Shown one piece after another: positions 28,460 through 37,920 of a stretch of 64,000 nt of DNA; position 1 is the stretch's first letter; each line of letters starts with the position of its first letter. The position numbers and the translations under genes are program-made. The stretch is taken from assembly GCF_900105475.1 (NCBI RefSeq), contig NZ_LT629777.1, forward strand, positions 62,001 to 126,000, read 5' to 3'. The notes beneath the pieces were generated by a model, which saw nothing but the letters and a program-made list of their open reading frames with translations, made no database searches and was not told the origin of the DNA. The stretch is from Pseudomonas asplenii (lineage in GTDB: Bacteria > Pseudomonadota > Gammaproteobacteria > Pseudomonadales > Pseudomonadaceae).

Positions 28460-30073
28460 ATGTTACGAATCACCGAACTCAAGCTGCCGCTCGACCACGC
28501 CGATGAAGACCTGCGGTCAGCCATCGTCCAGCGCCTGGGCATCGCCAGCGATGACCTGCTGGACTTCACCCTGTTCAAGCGCAGCTACGACGCCCGCAAG
28601 AAGTCGTCCGAAATGCTGTTCATCTACACCATCGACCTATCGGCACGGAACGAAGAAGCCCTGCTGAAAAAGTTCGCCGACGACCACAACGTCAATGTGG
28701 CCCCGGATGTCAGCTACAAGGTGGTCGGCCAAGCGCCGGCCGACCTGCGTGAGCGGCCGATCGTGGTCGGCTTCGGCCCCTGCGGCATCTTCGCCGGTCT
28801 GCTGCTGGCACAGATGGGCTTCAAACCGATCATCCTCGAACGCGGCAAGGAAGTTCGTGAGCGCACCAAGGATACCTGGGGCCTGTGGCGCAAGAACGTG
28901 CTCAACCCCGAGTCGAACGTGCAGTTCGGTGAAGGCGGTGCCGGAACCTTCTCCGACGGCAAGCTCTACAGCCAGATCAAGGACCCGCACCACCATGGTC
29001 GCAAAGTCTTGCACGAGTTCGTCAAGGCCGGCGCGCCGCAAGAGATTCTCTACGTCAGCAAGCCGCACATCGGTACCTTCCGCCTGACCGGCATGGTCGA
29101 GAACATGCGCAAGGAAATCGAGGCCCTGGGCGGTGAAGTGCGCTTCCAGCAGCGCGTTACCGACCTGCTGATCGACGACGGCCAACTGACCGGCGTGATC
29201 CTCGACAGTGGCGAACAACTCGACTCGCAGCATGTGGTTCTGGCCCTCGGGCACAGTGCCCGCGATACCTTCCGCATGCTTAACGGCCGCGGGGTGTTCA
29301 TGGAGGCCAAGCCGTTCTCCATCGGTTTCCGTATCGAACACCCACAGTCGCTGATCGACAGCGCGCGTCTTGGCAAGTATGCCGGGCACCCGAAACTCGG
29401 CGCCGCCGACTACAAGCTGGTGCACCACGCCAAGAACGGCCGCTCGGTCTACAGTTTCTGCATGTGCCCGGGCGGCACCGTGGTGGCGGCGACCTCCGAG
29501 CCGAACCGGGTGGTGACCAATGGCATGAGCCAGTACTCGCGTAACGAGCGCAACGCCAACTCCGGCATCGTCGTCGGCATCACCCCGGAAGTGGATTATC
29601 CGGGCGGTCCACTGGCCGGCATCGAGCTGCAGGAGCGCCTGGAATCCCTCGCGTTCGTACTGGGCGGCAGCAACTATGAAGCCCCGGCGCAACTGGTCGG
29701 CGACTTCATCGCCGGCAAACCGTCGACTGCCGTCGGCAGCGTCGAACCCTCCTACAAACCGGGCGTAGCCCTCGGTGACCTGGCGCTGGCCTTGCCGGAC
29801 TTCGCCATCGAGGCCATCCGCGAAGCACTGCCGGCCTTCGAGCGGCAGATCAAGGGCTACTCGCTGCACGATGCAGTCCTGACCGGGATTGAGACCCGTA
29901 CTTCGTCGCCGCTCCGGATCACCCGCGACGCGTCGCTGCAGAGCCTGAACGTCAAGGGCCTGTTCCCGGCGGGCGAAGGCGCCGGTTATGCCGGCGGGAT
30001 TCTCTCGGCCGGTGTCGACGGTATCCGTATCGCCGAAGCGGTGGCGCGCAATATCCTCGGGATCGAGGCCTGA
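28460..30073 (+). CDS. FAD-dependent NAD(P)-type oxidoreductase (uncharacterised)
   Basis: The protein has 537 residues from ATG 28460 (MLRITELKLPLDHADEDL). The N-terminal domain of about 95 residues has a ferredoxin-like character. The FAD-binding Rossmann motif is VVGFGPCGIFAGLLLAQMG (about 99-117), then QFGEGGAGTFSDGKLYSQ, and a C-terminal FAD motif, GLFPAGEGAGYAGGILSAGVDG. This protein family is widespread and of unknown substrate. It is followed after 11 bases by trmO. Confidence 0.85.
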   Translation: MLRITELKLPLDHADEDLRSAIVQRLGIASDDLLDFTLFKRSYDARKKSSEMLFIYTIDLSARNEEALLKKFADDHNVNVAPDVSYKVVGQAPADLRERPIVVGFGPCGIFAGLLLAQMGFKPIILERGKEVRERTKDTWGLWRKNVLNPESNVQFGEGGAGTFSDGKLYSQIKDPHHHGRKVLHEFVKAGAPQEILYVSKPHIGTFRLTGMVENMRKEIEALGGEVRFQQRVTDLLIDDGQLTGVILDSGEQLDSQHVVLALGHSARDTFRMLNGRGVFMEAKPFSIGFRIEHPQSLIDSARLGKYAGHPKLGAADYKLVHHAKNGRSVYSFCMCPGGTVVAATSEPNRVVTNGMSQYSRNERNANSGIVVGITPEVDYPGGPLAGIELQERLESLAFVLGGSNYEAPAQLVGDFIAGKPSTAVGSVEPSYKPGVALGDLALALPDFAIEAIREALPAFERQIKGYSLHDAVLTGIETRTSSPLRITRDASLQSLNVKGLFPAGEGAGYAGGILSAGVDGIRIAEAVARNILGIEA

Positions 30074-30084
30074 GGTTCGCCGCC

Positions 30085-30780
30085 ATGAGCTACAGCGTCT
30101 CGCCCATCGGTTTCGTACGCTCCTGCTTCAAGGAGAAGTTCGCCATCCCCCGCCAGCCGCAACTGGCGCCGGCGGCACGGGGTGTACTGGAACTGGTGGC
30201 ACCGTTCGACCAGGGCGATGCCGTCCAGGGGCTGGAGCAGGTCAGCCATGTCTGGCTGCTGTTCCTGTTCCACCAGGCCCTGGAGGACAAGCCGCGGCTC
30301 AAGGTCCGGCCACCGCGCCTGGGGGGCAACAAATCCATCGGTGTGTTTGCCACGCGCGCGACGCATCGGCCCAACGGCATCGGTCAGTCGGTGGTCCGGC
30401 TGGACAAGGTCGAAGGCCATCGGCTGTGGATCTCGGGTATCGACCTGCTGGACGGCACGCCGATCCTCGATATCAAGCCCTACGTGCCCTATGCCGACAG
30501 CGTGGCCACGGCCGTCAACGACATCGCCAGCGCGGCACCACAGCTGATTCCCGTACAGTGGACGGATAACGCCCTACAACAGGCCCAAACGCACGCCCAG
30601 CGCCTTGGCGAGCCACTGGTCGAGCTGATCGAGCAGTGTCTGGCCCAGGACCCGCGCCCGGCTTACCAGACACCCACGCCCGAACGTGAATACGGCGCGC
30701 AGTTCTGGGACCTGGATGTGCGCTGGCACTACCCGCAGGCAGGTGTGATCCGCGTGCTGGAAGTCGTCCCCGCCGAATAG
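30085..30780 (+). CDS. trmO: tRNA m6t6A37 methyltransferase TrmO
   Basis: The protein has 231 residues. The N-terminal TsaA domain (about 5-140) has IGFVRSCFKEKFAIPRQP, LEQVSHVWLLFLFH, IGVFATRATHRPNGIG and ISGIDLLDGTPILDIKPYVPY. The C-terminal domain has the family's YGAQFWDLDVRWHY-type end. The enzyme methylates N6-threonylcarbamoyladenosine 37 of tRNA-Thr using SAM. It follows the FAD oxidoreductase gene by 11 bases, so the two probably share a transcript. Confidence 0.93.
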   Translation: MSYSVSPIGFVRSCFKEKFAIPRQPQLAPAARGVLELVAPFDQGDAVQGLEQVSHVWLLFLFHQALEDKPRLKVRPPRLGGNKSIGVFATRATHRPNGIGQSVVRLDKVEGHRLWISGIDLLDGTPILDIKPYVPYADSVATAVNDIASAAPQLIPVQWTDNALQQAQTHAQRLGEPLVELIEQCLAQDPRPAYQTPTPEREYGAQFWDLDVRWHYPQAGVIRVLEVVPAE

Positions 30781-30794
30781 AAACGCCAGAAACG

Positions 30795-30833
30795 AAAAAG
30801 CCCGCGCTGCCTTTCGGCAACGCGGGCTTTTTC
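30795..30833. terminator. bidirectional terminator between trmO and fpr
   Basis: There is a long stem, AAAAAGCCCGCG...CGCGGGCTTTTT, with an inner CTGCC/GGCA part. The A and T tracts on both sides serve both convergent genes. Confidence 0.9.
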
Positions 30834-30843
30834 TGTGGGACGC

Positions 30844-31623
30844 TTACTTCTCGACGAACGCACGCTCGATCAGGTAGTCGCCCGGCTCGCGCATGCGTGG
30901 CGAAACGGTCAGGCCGAAGCTGTTGAGCACTTCGCTGGTCTCGTCGAGCATGCTCGGGCTGCCACACAGCATCGCGCGGTCATCCTGCGGGTTGATCGGC
31001 GGCAGGCCGATGTCGCGGAACAGTTTACCGCTGCGCATCAGGTCGGTCAGACGACCTTCGTTCTCGAACGGCTCGCGGGTCACGGTCGGGTAGTAGATCA
31101 GCTTCTCACGCAGCGCTTCACCAAAGAATTCGTTCTGTGGCAGGTGCTCGGTGATGAATTCGCGGTAGGCGACTTCGTTGACGTAACGCACGCCGTGGCA
31201 CAGGATGACCTTCTCGAAACGCTCGTAGGTTTCCGGGTCCTGAATCACGCTCATGAAGGGCGCGAGACCAGTGCCGGTGCTCAGCAGGTACAGATGCTTG
31301 CCCGGCTTGAGGTCGTCGAGGACCAGTGTGCCGGTAGGCTTCTTGCTGATGATGATCTCATCGCCTTCCTTCAGGTGCTGCAATTGCGAGGTCAGTGGAC
31401 CATCCGGCACCTTGATGCTGAAGAACTCGAGATGCTCTTCCCAGTTCGGGCTGGCAATCGAGTAGGCGCGCATCAGTGGCCGGCCGTTGGGCTGCTGCAG
31501 GCCGATCATCACGAACTGACCGTTTTCGAAGCGCAGCCCAGGGTCGCGGGTGCACTTGAAGCTGAACAGAGTGTCGTTCCAGTGGTGAACACTGAGGACA
31601 CGCTCGTGATTCATGTTGCTCAT
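30844..31623 (-). CDS. fpr: ferredoxin-NADP+ reductase Fpr
   Basis: The protein has 259 residues from ATG 31623 (MSNMNHERVLSVHHWNDTLF), the usual start and length of Pseudomonas Fpr. The FAD motif is RAYSIASPNWEEHLEFF (RxYS), the NADP-binding part is LSTGTGLAPFMSVI, and the sequence ends AFVEK. It moves electrons between NADPH and ferredoxin/flavodoxin and helps in oxidative stress and iron release. It is divergent from finR, whose product activates fpr in P. putida. Confidence 0.95.
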   Translation of the reverse strand: MSNMNHERVLSVHHWNDTLFSFKCTRDPGLRFENGQFVMIGLQQPNGRPLMRAYSIASPNWEEHLEFFSIKVPDGPLTSQLQHLKEGDEIIISKKPTGTLVLDDLKPGKHLYLLSTGTGLAPFMSVIQDPETYERFEKVILCHGVRYVNEVAYREFITEHLPQNEFFGEALREKLIYYPTVTREPFENEGRLTDLMRSGKLFRDIGLPPINPQDDRAMLCGSPSMLDETSEVLNSFGLTVSPRMREPGDYLIERAFVEK

Positions 31624-31745
31624 TGGGATGGGGCTCCTGGAGATTTGGCCTGCGCTATCAATGAGCGCAATTGCATAGCATTCTAATGGCGGCGACAATA
31701 TCTGTTAAATGCATTATCAAGATAAGGGTTATCGGTTATATCGAT

Positions 31746-32672
31746 ATGCGATTTACTCTCCGTCAACTACAAGTATTCGTCGCCGTCGCCCAGCAGGAAA
31801 GCGTATCACGCGCCGCTGGCCTGCTGGCGCTTTCCCAGTCCGCCGCGAGCACCTCGATCACCGAGCTGGAACGCCAATCGAGCTGCCAATTGTTCGACCG
31901 TGCCGGCAAGCGCCTGAGCCTCAACGCCCTGGGCAAGCAACTGCTGCCGCAGGCCGTGGCACTGCTGGACCAGGCCAAGGAAATCGAGGATCTGCTCAAC
32001 GGCAAGTCCGGCTTCGGTTCCCTCGCCGTGGGCGCCACCCTGACCATCGGCAACTACCTGGCAACCCTGCTGATCGGCAGCTTCATGCAACTGCACCCGG
32101 AGAGCCAGGTGAAGCTGCATGTGCAGAACACCGCGAACATTGTGCAACAGGTGGCGCACTACGAAATTGACCTGGGTCTGATCGAAGGCGACTGCAGCCA
32201 CCCCGATATCGAGGTGCAGAGCTGGGTCGAGGATGATCTGGTGGTGTTCTGCGCGCCTCAGCACCCATTGGCCCAACGCGGTCGCGCGAGCATGGAGGAG
32301 CTGACCCGTGAAGCCTGGATCCTGCGTGAACAGGGTTCCGGCACCCGCTTGACCTTTGACCAGGCCATGCGTCATCACCGCAGTGCGCTGAACGTCCGCC
32401 TGGAACTGGAGCACACCGAGGCCATCAAGCGTGCGGTGGAATCGGGACTGGGGATCGGCTGCATCTCGCGCCTGGCCCTGCGCGACGCGTTCCGCCGCGG
32501 CAGCCTGGTGGCAGTGGAGACCCCGGAGCTGGACCTGGCGCGGCAGTTCTACTTCATCTGGCACAAGCAGAAATACCAAACCTCGGCGATGCGCGAGTTC
32601 CTCGAGCTGTGCCGCAACCTCACCGCCGGCGTACGCCGCAGCGATGAGATCGTGCTGCCCATTCTGGTCTAG
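31746..32672 (+). CDS. finR: LysR-family regulator FinR
   Basis: The protein has 308 residues from ATG 31746 (MRFTLRQLQVFVAVAQQESVSRAAG). The winged helix is at about 1-60 (ASTSITELERQSSCQLFDR) and the effector domain at about 88-295 (LAVGATLTIGNYLATLLIG). It is divergent from fpr over 122 bases, as in P. putida and P. aeruginosa, where FinR activates fpr under superoxide and other stress. The intergenic region is AT-rich with repeated TTATC/GATA elements and should hold the operator. Confidence 0.9.
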   Translation: MRFTLRQLQVFVAVAQQESVSRAAGLLALSQSAASTSITELERQSSCQLFDRAGKRLSLNALGKQLLPQAVALLDQAKEIEDLLNGKSGFGSLAVGATLTIGNYLATLLIGSFMQLHPESQVKLHVQNTANIVQQVAHYEIDLGLIEGDCSHPDIEVQSWVEDDLVVFCAPQHPLAQRGRASMEELTREAWILREQGSGTRLTFDQAMRHHRSALNVRLELEHTEAIKRAVESGLGIGCISRLALRDAFRRGSLVAVETPELDLARQFYFIWHKQKYQTSAMREFLELCRNLTAGVRRSDEIVLPILV

Positions 32673-32725
32673 TCGCCTGCGTGGCTCATTCGCTGGTTCA
32701 ACGTCGAATCGGCCACTAGCGCGGG

Positions 32726-33091
32726 TTAGAGCAGGATCACCGCCCAGACCAGGGCAATCATGCTCAAGGCCACGAACTGCGCAGCGCTGCCCATGTCCTT
32801 GGCGTTTTTCGACAAGGGGTGACGGTCGAGGGAGATCCGGTCGATCGCCGCTTCCACCGCCGAGTTGAGCAACTCGACGATCAGCGCCAACAGGCACACG
32901 GCGATCAACAGCGCACGCTCGACCCGACTGACGTTCAGAAAGAACGCCAACGGAACCAGGATCACATTCAACAGGACCAGTTGGCGGAACGCCGCTTCGC
33001 CCGTGAAGGCGGCGCGCAGGCCATCCAGGGAATATCCCGATGCATTGAGGATACGTTTTAAACCGGTTTGACCTTTAAAAGGCGACGACAT
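32726..33091 (-). CDS. dgkA: diacylglycerol kinase DgkA
   Basis: The protein has 121 residues and three transmembrane helices. It has the catalytic signature ELLNSAVEAAIDRIS, with Glu and Asn near residues 73-82, and a cytosolic amphipathic N-terminus. It phosphorylates diacylglycerol left over from membrane glycan synthesis in the inner membrane. It lies next to erdR, as in P. aeruginosa (PA3603-PA3604). Confidence 0.95.
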   Translation of the reverse strand: MSSPFKGQTGLKRILNASGYSLDGLRAAFTGEAAFRQLVLLNVILVPLAFFLNVSRVERALLIAVCLLALIVELLNSAVEAAIDRISLDRHPLSKNAKDMGSAAQFVALSMIALVWAVILL

Positions 33092-33165
33092 AGATAGGCA
33101 ACTGACAGAAATAGTGTAGGAAAGCTAGTTCAACAAAAGTCAAAAAAGCGTGAATGCCCGGCGCT

Positions 33166-33816
33166 TTACTGGCTCGAAATTGACTCAAGTTGTTGCAGAA
33201 GCAGTGCCGCCTGAGTCCGAGTGCGAACGCCCAGCTTGCGGAAGATCGCCGTCACATGCGCCTTGATGGTCGCCTCGGAAACGCTCAACTCGTAGGCGAT
33301 CTGTTTGTTCAGCAAACCTTCGCAGACCATGGTCAAGACGCGGAACTGCTGCGGCGTCAGGCTCGATAGCCCGGCACTCGCTGCCTTGGCCTCGTCGGAA
33401 ACGCTGACCGCCTCGAACGCCTGGGGCGGCCACCAGACCTCGCCATCGAGCACAGTGCGCACGGCTTGCTGAATCACTTCCAGGGAACTGGACTTGGGAA
33501 TGAAACCGCTGGCGCCGAACTCGCGAGAGCGCACCACCACTGCAGCCTCTTCCTGAGCCGAGACCATCACCACCGGAATCTGCGGATATTGGCCACGCAA
33601 CAGCACCAGGCCGGAGAAGCCATAGGCACCAGGCATGTTCAGGTCCAGCAGGACCAGGTCCCAGTCAGCCTTCTCGGTCAGGCGGGTTTCCAGCTCGGCG
33701 ATGCTCGCCACCTCCACCAGTCGTACGTCAGGGCCAAGCCCAAGGGTCAAGGCCTGGCGCAGCGCACTGCGAAAAAGAGGATGGTCATCGGCGATCAGGA
33801 TTTCGTATGTGGTCAT
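33166..33816 (-). CDS. erdR: LuxR/NarL-type response regulator ErdR
   Basis: The protein has 216 residues. The receiver domain is at 1-125, with acidic residues DD 10-11, phospho-acceptor Asp 58 in LVLLDLNMPG and Lys in FIPKSS. The LuxR HTH is at about 150-212 (LTPQQFRVLTMVCEGLLNKQIAYELSVSEATIKAHV). It is the ErdR orthologue by sequence and by linkage to dgkA. ErdR governs ethanol/acetate metabolism genes such as acsA in P. aeruginosa. No histidine kinase gene is adjacent. Confidence 0.9.
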   Translation of the reverse strand: MTTYEILIADDHPLFRSALRQALTLGLGPDVRLVEVASIAELETRLTEKADWDLVLLDLNMPGAYGFSGLVLLRGQYPQIPVVMVSAQEEAAVVVRSREFGASGFIPKSSSLEVIQQAVRTVLDGEVWWPPQAFEAVSVSDEAKAASAGLSSLTPQQFRVLTMVCEGLLNKQIAYELSVSEATIKAHVTAIFRKLGVRTRTQAALLLQQLESISSQ

Positions 33817-34057
33817 TTTTCAAATGATCCTGTTTTTAGGCGAGTACCGAACAGGTCGATACACGCCGAGGCATCTCGAAGCGACAGCCCGAAAAGGCCA
33901 TGCGCCAAAGGGCACGTTACACGCCTGGAGCCCTGAAGAGCCGGCGTTTGAACATTCTGCCGCACCCGAATCGGCGCCCAGCATGCCCAGCGCAGCCGGG
34001 GTGGTCAAGTTCGATGCTTTACGGCAAAGTCACCGGCTACCTGACAAGAGTGCCATT

Positions 34058-34960
34058 ATGCGAAGCCAAGCCCTGCGCGCCGATATCCTGATGCTGCTGA
34101 CCGCCATGATCTGGGGCTCCGGTTTTGTCGCACAAACGTCGGGGATGGAACATATCGGCCCCTTCCTCTTTTCCGGCCTGCGCTTCGCCCTCGGCTCACT
34201 GTGCCTGTTACCGTTGGTATTGCGCCGCAATCCCCGGCAGATCCGTCCCGAGCCTTTTCTCACCCGTAGCCTGCTGCTTGGCGGCCTATTGATGGGGCTG
34301 GCTCTGGCGGTGGGTATCAACCTGCAACAGGTCGGTCTGCTGTTCACCACCGTGACCAATGCCGGTTTCATCACCGGCCTCTATGTCATTGTCGTGCCGC
34401 TGCTGGGACTGCTCATCGGCCACAAGACGGGCCTGGGCACCTGGCTCGGAGCGGTGCTCGCGGTGGTCGGCATGTTCCTGCTGAGCGTCGGCGAGCAGTT
34501 CCAGGTGTCGCCGGGAGACTGGCTGCAACTGATCGGTGCCTTTGTCTGGGGCGGGCATGTGATTCTGGTCGGCGTGTTCGCCAAGCGCCACGACGTGATC
34601 CGCCTGGCGTTCCTGCAGTTCGCCACCTGTGCCGTGGTCAGCCTGCTGCTGGCCCTGTGCCTTGAACCGATCCAGTGGTCGGCCATCGTCGCGGCCGGTC
34701 CGGCGATCCTCTATGGCGGCATCGTTGCGGTCGCCATCGGCTATACCCTGCAGGTCATCGCGCAGAAGGATGCGATTGCCTCCCACGCAGCGATCATTTT
34801 CTCGCTGGAGGCGGTGTTTGCTGCCATTGCCGGGGCCTGGTTGCTCAACGAGTCTCTGCACCTGCGTGGCTATATTGGCTGCACACTGATGCTCGCCGGC
34901 ATGCTGATCGCTCAGCTCTGGCCGCGAGCAGAAGCTACGGCGTCGGCAGAAAGGGCCTGA
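34058..34960 (+). CDS. EamA/DMT-family transporter
   Basis: The protein has 300 residues from ATG 34058 (MRSQALRADILMLLTAMIWGSGF), with ten hydrophobic segments in two EamA halves (about 8-140 and 150-290). The frame is open upstream to 33635, but that part antisenses erdR and has no membrane character. The substrate is unknown. The last 26 bases overlap the convergent DTW gene. The neighbour order dgkA-erdR-DMT-DTW matches P. aeruginosa. Confidence 0.88.
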   Translation: MRSQALRADILMLLTAMIWGSGFVAQTSGMEHIGPFLFSGLRFALGSLCLLPLVLRRNPRQIRPEPFLTRSLLLGGLLMGLALAVGINLQQVGLLFTTVTNAGFITGLYVIVVPLLGLLIGHKTGLGTWLGAVLAVVGMFLLSVGEQFQVSPGDWLQLIGAFVWGGHVILVGVFAKRHDVIRLAFLQFATCAVVSLLLALCLEPIQWSAIVAAGPAILYGGIVAVAIGYTLQVIAQKDAIASHAAIIFSLEAVFAAIAGAWLLNESLHLRGYIGCTLMLAGMLIAQLWPRAEATASAERA

Positions 34961-35654
34961 GTTGCCGGTGCACTTCATCGTCCAGATCAAGCGGCAGCTG
35001 GAACTTGGCGCCCAGATAATGAGTGGTGAAGACCTCCAGCAAGGCGCTGACCGCCTCGCCGGCACGGGTATCTCCGGCCAACTCCAGACAGAGCGCGCCG
35101 ACTTCCGCCGTGCAGAAATGGTCATCACGCTTGGAACGACGCAGCTTGTAGCGTGACAACTGTTCCGACTCCAGGCTCAGCACCGGAAAGCGCTCCAGGT
35201 ACGGGCTCTTGCGAAACATCTTGCGGGCTTCAGTCCAGGTCGCATCCAGCAGAATGAACAACGGCCGCTTACCCTCGACAGGCAGCACCTCGGTCACCAC
35301 CCGCTGCGGCGCGACGAACTCACCAGGGAACACGATAAACGGCTGCCATTGCGGATCGTCCAGCAGCGCCAGCAATTGCGGGTCGACTTCCGTGCGCGAC
35401 CAACTGAAAGCCGTGGTATCGCCCAGCACGTCAGCAATCAACCAGCCGGTGTTGCTCGGTTTCATCGGCTCGACATCGTGCATCAACAGGCACACCGCCG
35501 AACGTGCGTCGACCCGCGGGAGCCAGTCACACAGGCAATACTGTGGAATCACACGACAGCCCTCACAACGCTCGGCTCGCGAGCCACGGGCAGTGAACGG
35601 CGCTTTCGCGCGGGCCAGACGTTCGGTGCGCAGGCGGGAAACGGCGTGGCTCAT
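34935..35654 (-). CDS. tRNA-uridine aminocarboxypropyltransferase (DTW domain)
   Basis: The protein has 239 residues. The Cys pattern RCEGCRVIPQYCLCDW (about 29-43) is followed by the SPOUT-like DTW motif LLDATWTEARKMF (about 138-150) and LRRSKRDDHFCTAEVGA. Members (TapT/YfiP) attach the aminocarboxypropyl group of SAM to uridine in the tRNA variable loop. It is convergent and overlapping with the DMT transporter gene. The next 229 bases up to 35883 carry no gene and should hold the promoters of this gene and of the gene at 35884. Confidence 0.88.
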   Translation of the reverse strand: MSHAVSRLRTERLARAKAPFTARGSRAERCEGCRVIPQYCLCDWLPRVDARSAVCLLMHDVEPMKPSNTGWLIADVLGDTTAFSWSRTEVDPQLLALLDDPQWQPFIVFPGEFVAPQRVVTEVLPVEGKRPLFILLDATWTEARKMFRKSPYLERFPVLSLESEQLSRYKLRRSKRDDHFCTAEVGALCLELAGDTRAGEAVSALLEVFTTHYLGAKFQLPLDLDDEVHRQLRPFLPTP

Positions 35655-35883
35655 AGCAGGCTACACCGGCAGGAAGAACGGTTGAACACGAAAGATACGA
35701 CCCACTGCGGTAAAAAGTCTGCGCAGTCTAACAGAGGCAGTAGTCGGGTTTGGTTCGCGAGATGTCGACATTTCCTTCAATCATCAGCTAGTAGGTCTTA
35801 CAAGCGACCTCTATACTTCGCGACCACTGAACGCACAGCCCGGTAACGGGTCGAAGCAACAGTCACTGAACCAGGAGAGTTGC

Positions 35884-36309
35884 ATGCTGCGCCTTACCGT
35901 ACCGTCCATCGCCCTTTTGCTGGCGTTGCCTTTCAGTGCCCAGGCGGCCTCGCTGAAGGATTTCGAACTGAACAATATGCTCAAGGACGTCGCGCAGAAG
36001 AGCAACGAAAGCCTGCCCCGCGAACTCAACGAACACATCCTGGAAGTTGCCTACACGGTCGAAGACAATCAGTTGATCGACCACCTCAGCGTGCAATCGG
36101 ACTACGCCCAAAGCATGCGGGACAACGCCAAGGCGGTCTACCTGCAGTTGGGTGCCAGCGTCTGCCGCAACACCAACTACCGCAAGCTGATGGCCAAGGG
36201 CGCAGTGATGCGCTACGAGTTCACCGAGAACAAGAGCAATCGCCCCGTCGCATCCGCCCGTTTCGTGGAAAGCGACTGCCCGAAAGAAACCCCAGCGAAG
36301 AAAAAATGA
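35884..36309 (+). CDS. PA3611-family secreted protein (QSregVF)
   Basis: The protein has 141 residues with a signal peptide (residues 1-21, ending SAQA before ASLKDFEL). The mature protein is small and mixed alpha/beta, with two Cys (SVCRNTNYRKLM and VESDCPKE) that could form a disulfide, and a lysine-rich end. It belongs to the family of P. aeruginosa PA3611, annotated as a quorum-sensing-regulated virulence factor. The molecular role is unknown. AGGAG lies ahead of the ATG. Confidence 0.85.
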   Translation: MLRLTVPSIALLLALPFSAQAASLKDFELNNMLKDVAQKSNESLPRELNEHILEVAYTVEDNQLIDHLSVQSDYAQSMRDNAKAVYLQLGASVCRNTNYRKLMAKGAVMRYEFTENKSNRPVASARFVESDCPKETPAKKK

Positions 36310-36501
36310 TCACTGCCGGGCCTGGCGCCGCTGTTCATCATCGGCGCGCAGTTCCGCCACCAGCGCCTGCAGATAACGCGAGCGCCGCTGCCCACCGTCC
36401 AGGCGCCGCAGACATTCGTCTTCAAGGCTGAGCTGATTCAGTTGGGCGGCTATCTGCAACAGCTGATACAGCTCGTTCTCGACCTCCAGTACCATCCTCA
36501 T
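36310..36501 (-). CDS. small conserved hypothetical protein
   Basis: This 63-residue protein is predicted to be an all-helical soluble protein (MRMVLEVENELYQLLQIAAQL, then LSLEDECLRRLDGG and a basic Arg-rich end). ATG 36501 was chosen for the AGGGGG ahead; the frame is open to 36597. It is convergent with the PA3611-like gene, with no gap. The function is unknown. Confidence 0.6.
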   Translation of the reverse strand: MRMVLEVENELYQLLQIAAQLNQLSLEDECLRRLDGGQRRSRYLQALVAELRADDEQRRQARQ

Positions 36502-36801
36502 TAGCCCCCCTACTCCCTCTCCGAAACACGGCCTGAAACTGCCTGGGCAGCAAAGCGCATCCGCCCCACTCCACATCAAGTAAATCAGAGCGGGCACTCG
36601 GGGACAGCACTTCTGACGAGCGGCGACAATCGCCTAAGGCATGACAACAAGCGGTTGCCAGACCAGACTTCATGGGCCCATGATCAATTCGCCAGTTGTC
36701 ATGCAAAGTCATCAGACTGGGCATACAGCGACACATGCAGTGTCGCGGCGGCGACGATGATTTCGATGCCGCCAGAGGGTCTGCGTAGAAGGAGAATATG
36801 A
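36502..36801. other. gap upstream of the LOG gene with a hairpin
   Basis: No gene is supported here. A perfect 7-bp hairpin (GCGACAC 36728-36734, GTGTCGC 36740-36746, 5-base loop) lies 56 bases before the LOG start codon and may be a mRNA leader structure or operator. Confidence 0.35.
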
Positions 36802-37920
36802 ATGCCTTACGAACCGGATGATTTCCTGTCCCGTCATTTCCAGAATAACGGCGTCGACCTCACAAGCCAGGTCGAAGAACAACTCAAACAGATTGCCCCC
36901 GACAGCCCCAACCTTACGCTTTACCGCGACATGATGCTGACCGTCCTGCGCATGGCCCAGGACGACCGCAATCGCTGGAACGCCAAGATCGTCCTGCAGG
37001 CCTTGCGCGAACTGGAGAACGCCTTCCGAGTGCTGGATCAGTTCAAGGGGCGCCGCAAGGTGACCGTGTTCGGCTCCGCCCGTACGCCCATCGAGCATCC
37101 CTTGTATGCTCAGGCCCGCGAGCTGGGAGCTGCACTGGCCAAGTCCGACCTGATGGTCATTACCGGCGCCGGTGGCGGTATCATGGCCGCCGCCCATGCA
37201 GGGGCCGGCCTGGATCACAGCCTCGGGTTCAACATCACCCTGCCCTTCGAGCAACATGCGAACCCGACCGTCGACGGTACCGTCAATCTGCTGTCGTTCC
37301 ACTTTTTCTTTACCCGCAAACTGTTCTTCGTCAAGGAGGCCAACGCACTGGTCTTGTGCCCGGGCGGATTCGGCACCCTCGATGAAGCGCTGGAAGTGCT
37401 GACCCTGATCCAGACCGGCAAGAGCCCGCTGGTGCCGGTGGTGCTCCTGGATACGCCCGGCGGTAACTTCTGGCAAAGCGCCATCGACTTTATCCGCAAC
37501 CAGTTGGAGGACAATCGCTACATCCTGCCCAACGACCTGAAACTGGTCCGCCTGGTCTACAGCGCTGACGAGGCCGTGGCGCAAATCAACCAGTTCTACA
37601 GCAACTTCCACTCCAGCCGCTGGCTGAAGAACCAGTTCGTGATTCGCATGAACCATCCGCTGAACGAACAGGCACTGGCACAACTCGACACGTCGTTCGC
37701 CGATCTGTGTGTCAGTGGTGGTTTCCATCAGCATGGCTACGCTGGCGAGGAACACGATGAAGCGCAATTCAGCCATTTATCGCGGCTGGCGTTTCACTTC
37801 ACGGCGCGGGATCAGGGGCGTCTGCGGGAACTGGTGGATTTCATCAACCAGCCGGAAAACTGGAGCAAGCCCACGACAACGGCGCAACCGCGCGTACGGG
37901 AACCGATCAAGGTAACCTGA
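36802..37920 (+). CDS. LOG-family protein
   Basis: The protein has 372 residues. A helical N-terminal extension of about 80 residues precedes the LOG Rossmann domain: VTVFGSARTP (88-97), TGAGGGIMAA (121-130) and PGGFGTLDE (187-195), the nucleotide-binding motif. LOG proteins cleave the N-glycosidic bond of nucleoside monophosphates (cytokinin-type or general nucleotide hydrolysis). The longer form resembles the so-called lysine decarboxylase-like group, a name not supported by motifs. GGAG lies ahead of the ATG. It is convergent with recX. Confidence 0.85.
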   Translation: MPYEPDDFLSRHFQNNGVDLTSQVEEQLKQIAPDSPNLTLYRDMMLTVLRMAQDDRNRWNAKIVLQALRELENAFRVLDQFKGRRKVTVFGSARTPIEHPLYAQARELGAALAKSDLMVITGAGGGIMAAAHAGAGLDHSLGFNITLPFEQHANPTVDGTVNLLSFHFFFTRKLFFVKEANALVLCPGGFGTLDEALEVLTLIQTGKSPLVPVVLLDTPGGNFWQSAIDFIRNQLEDNRYILPNDLKLVRLVYSADEAVAQINQFYSNFHSSRWLKNQFVIRMNHPLNEQALAQLDTSFADLCVSGGFHQHGYAGEEHDEAQFSHLSRLAFHFTARDQGRLRELVDFINQPENWSKPTTTAQPRVREPIKVT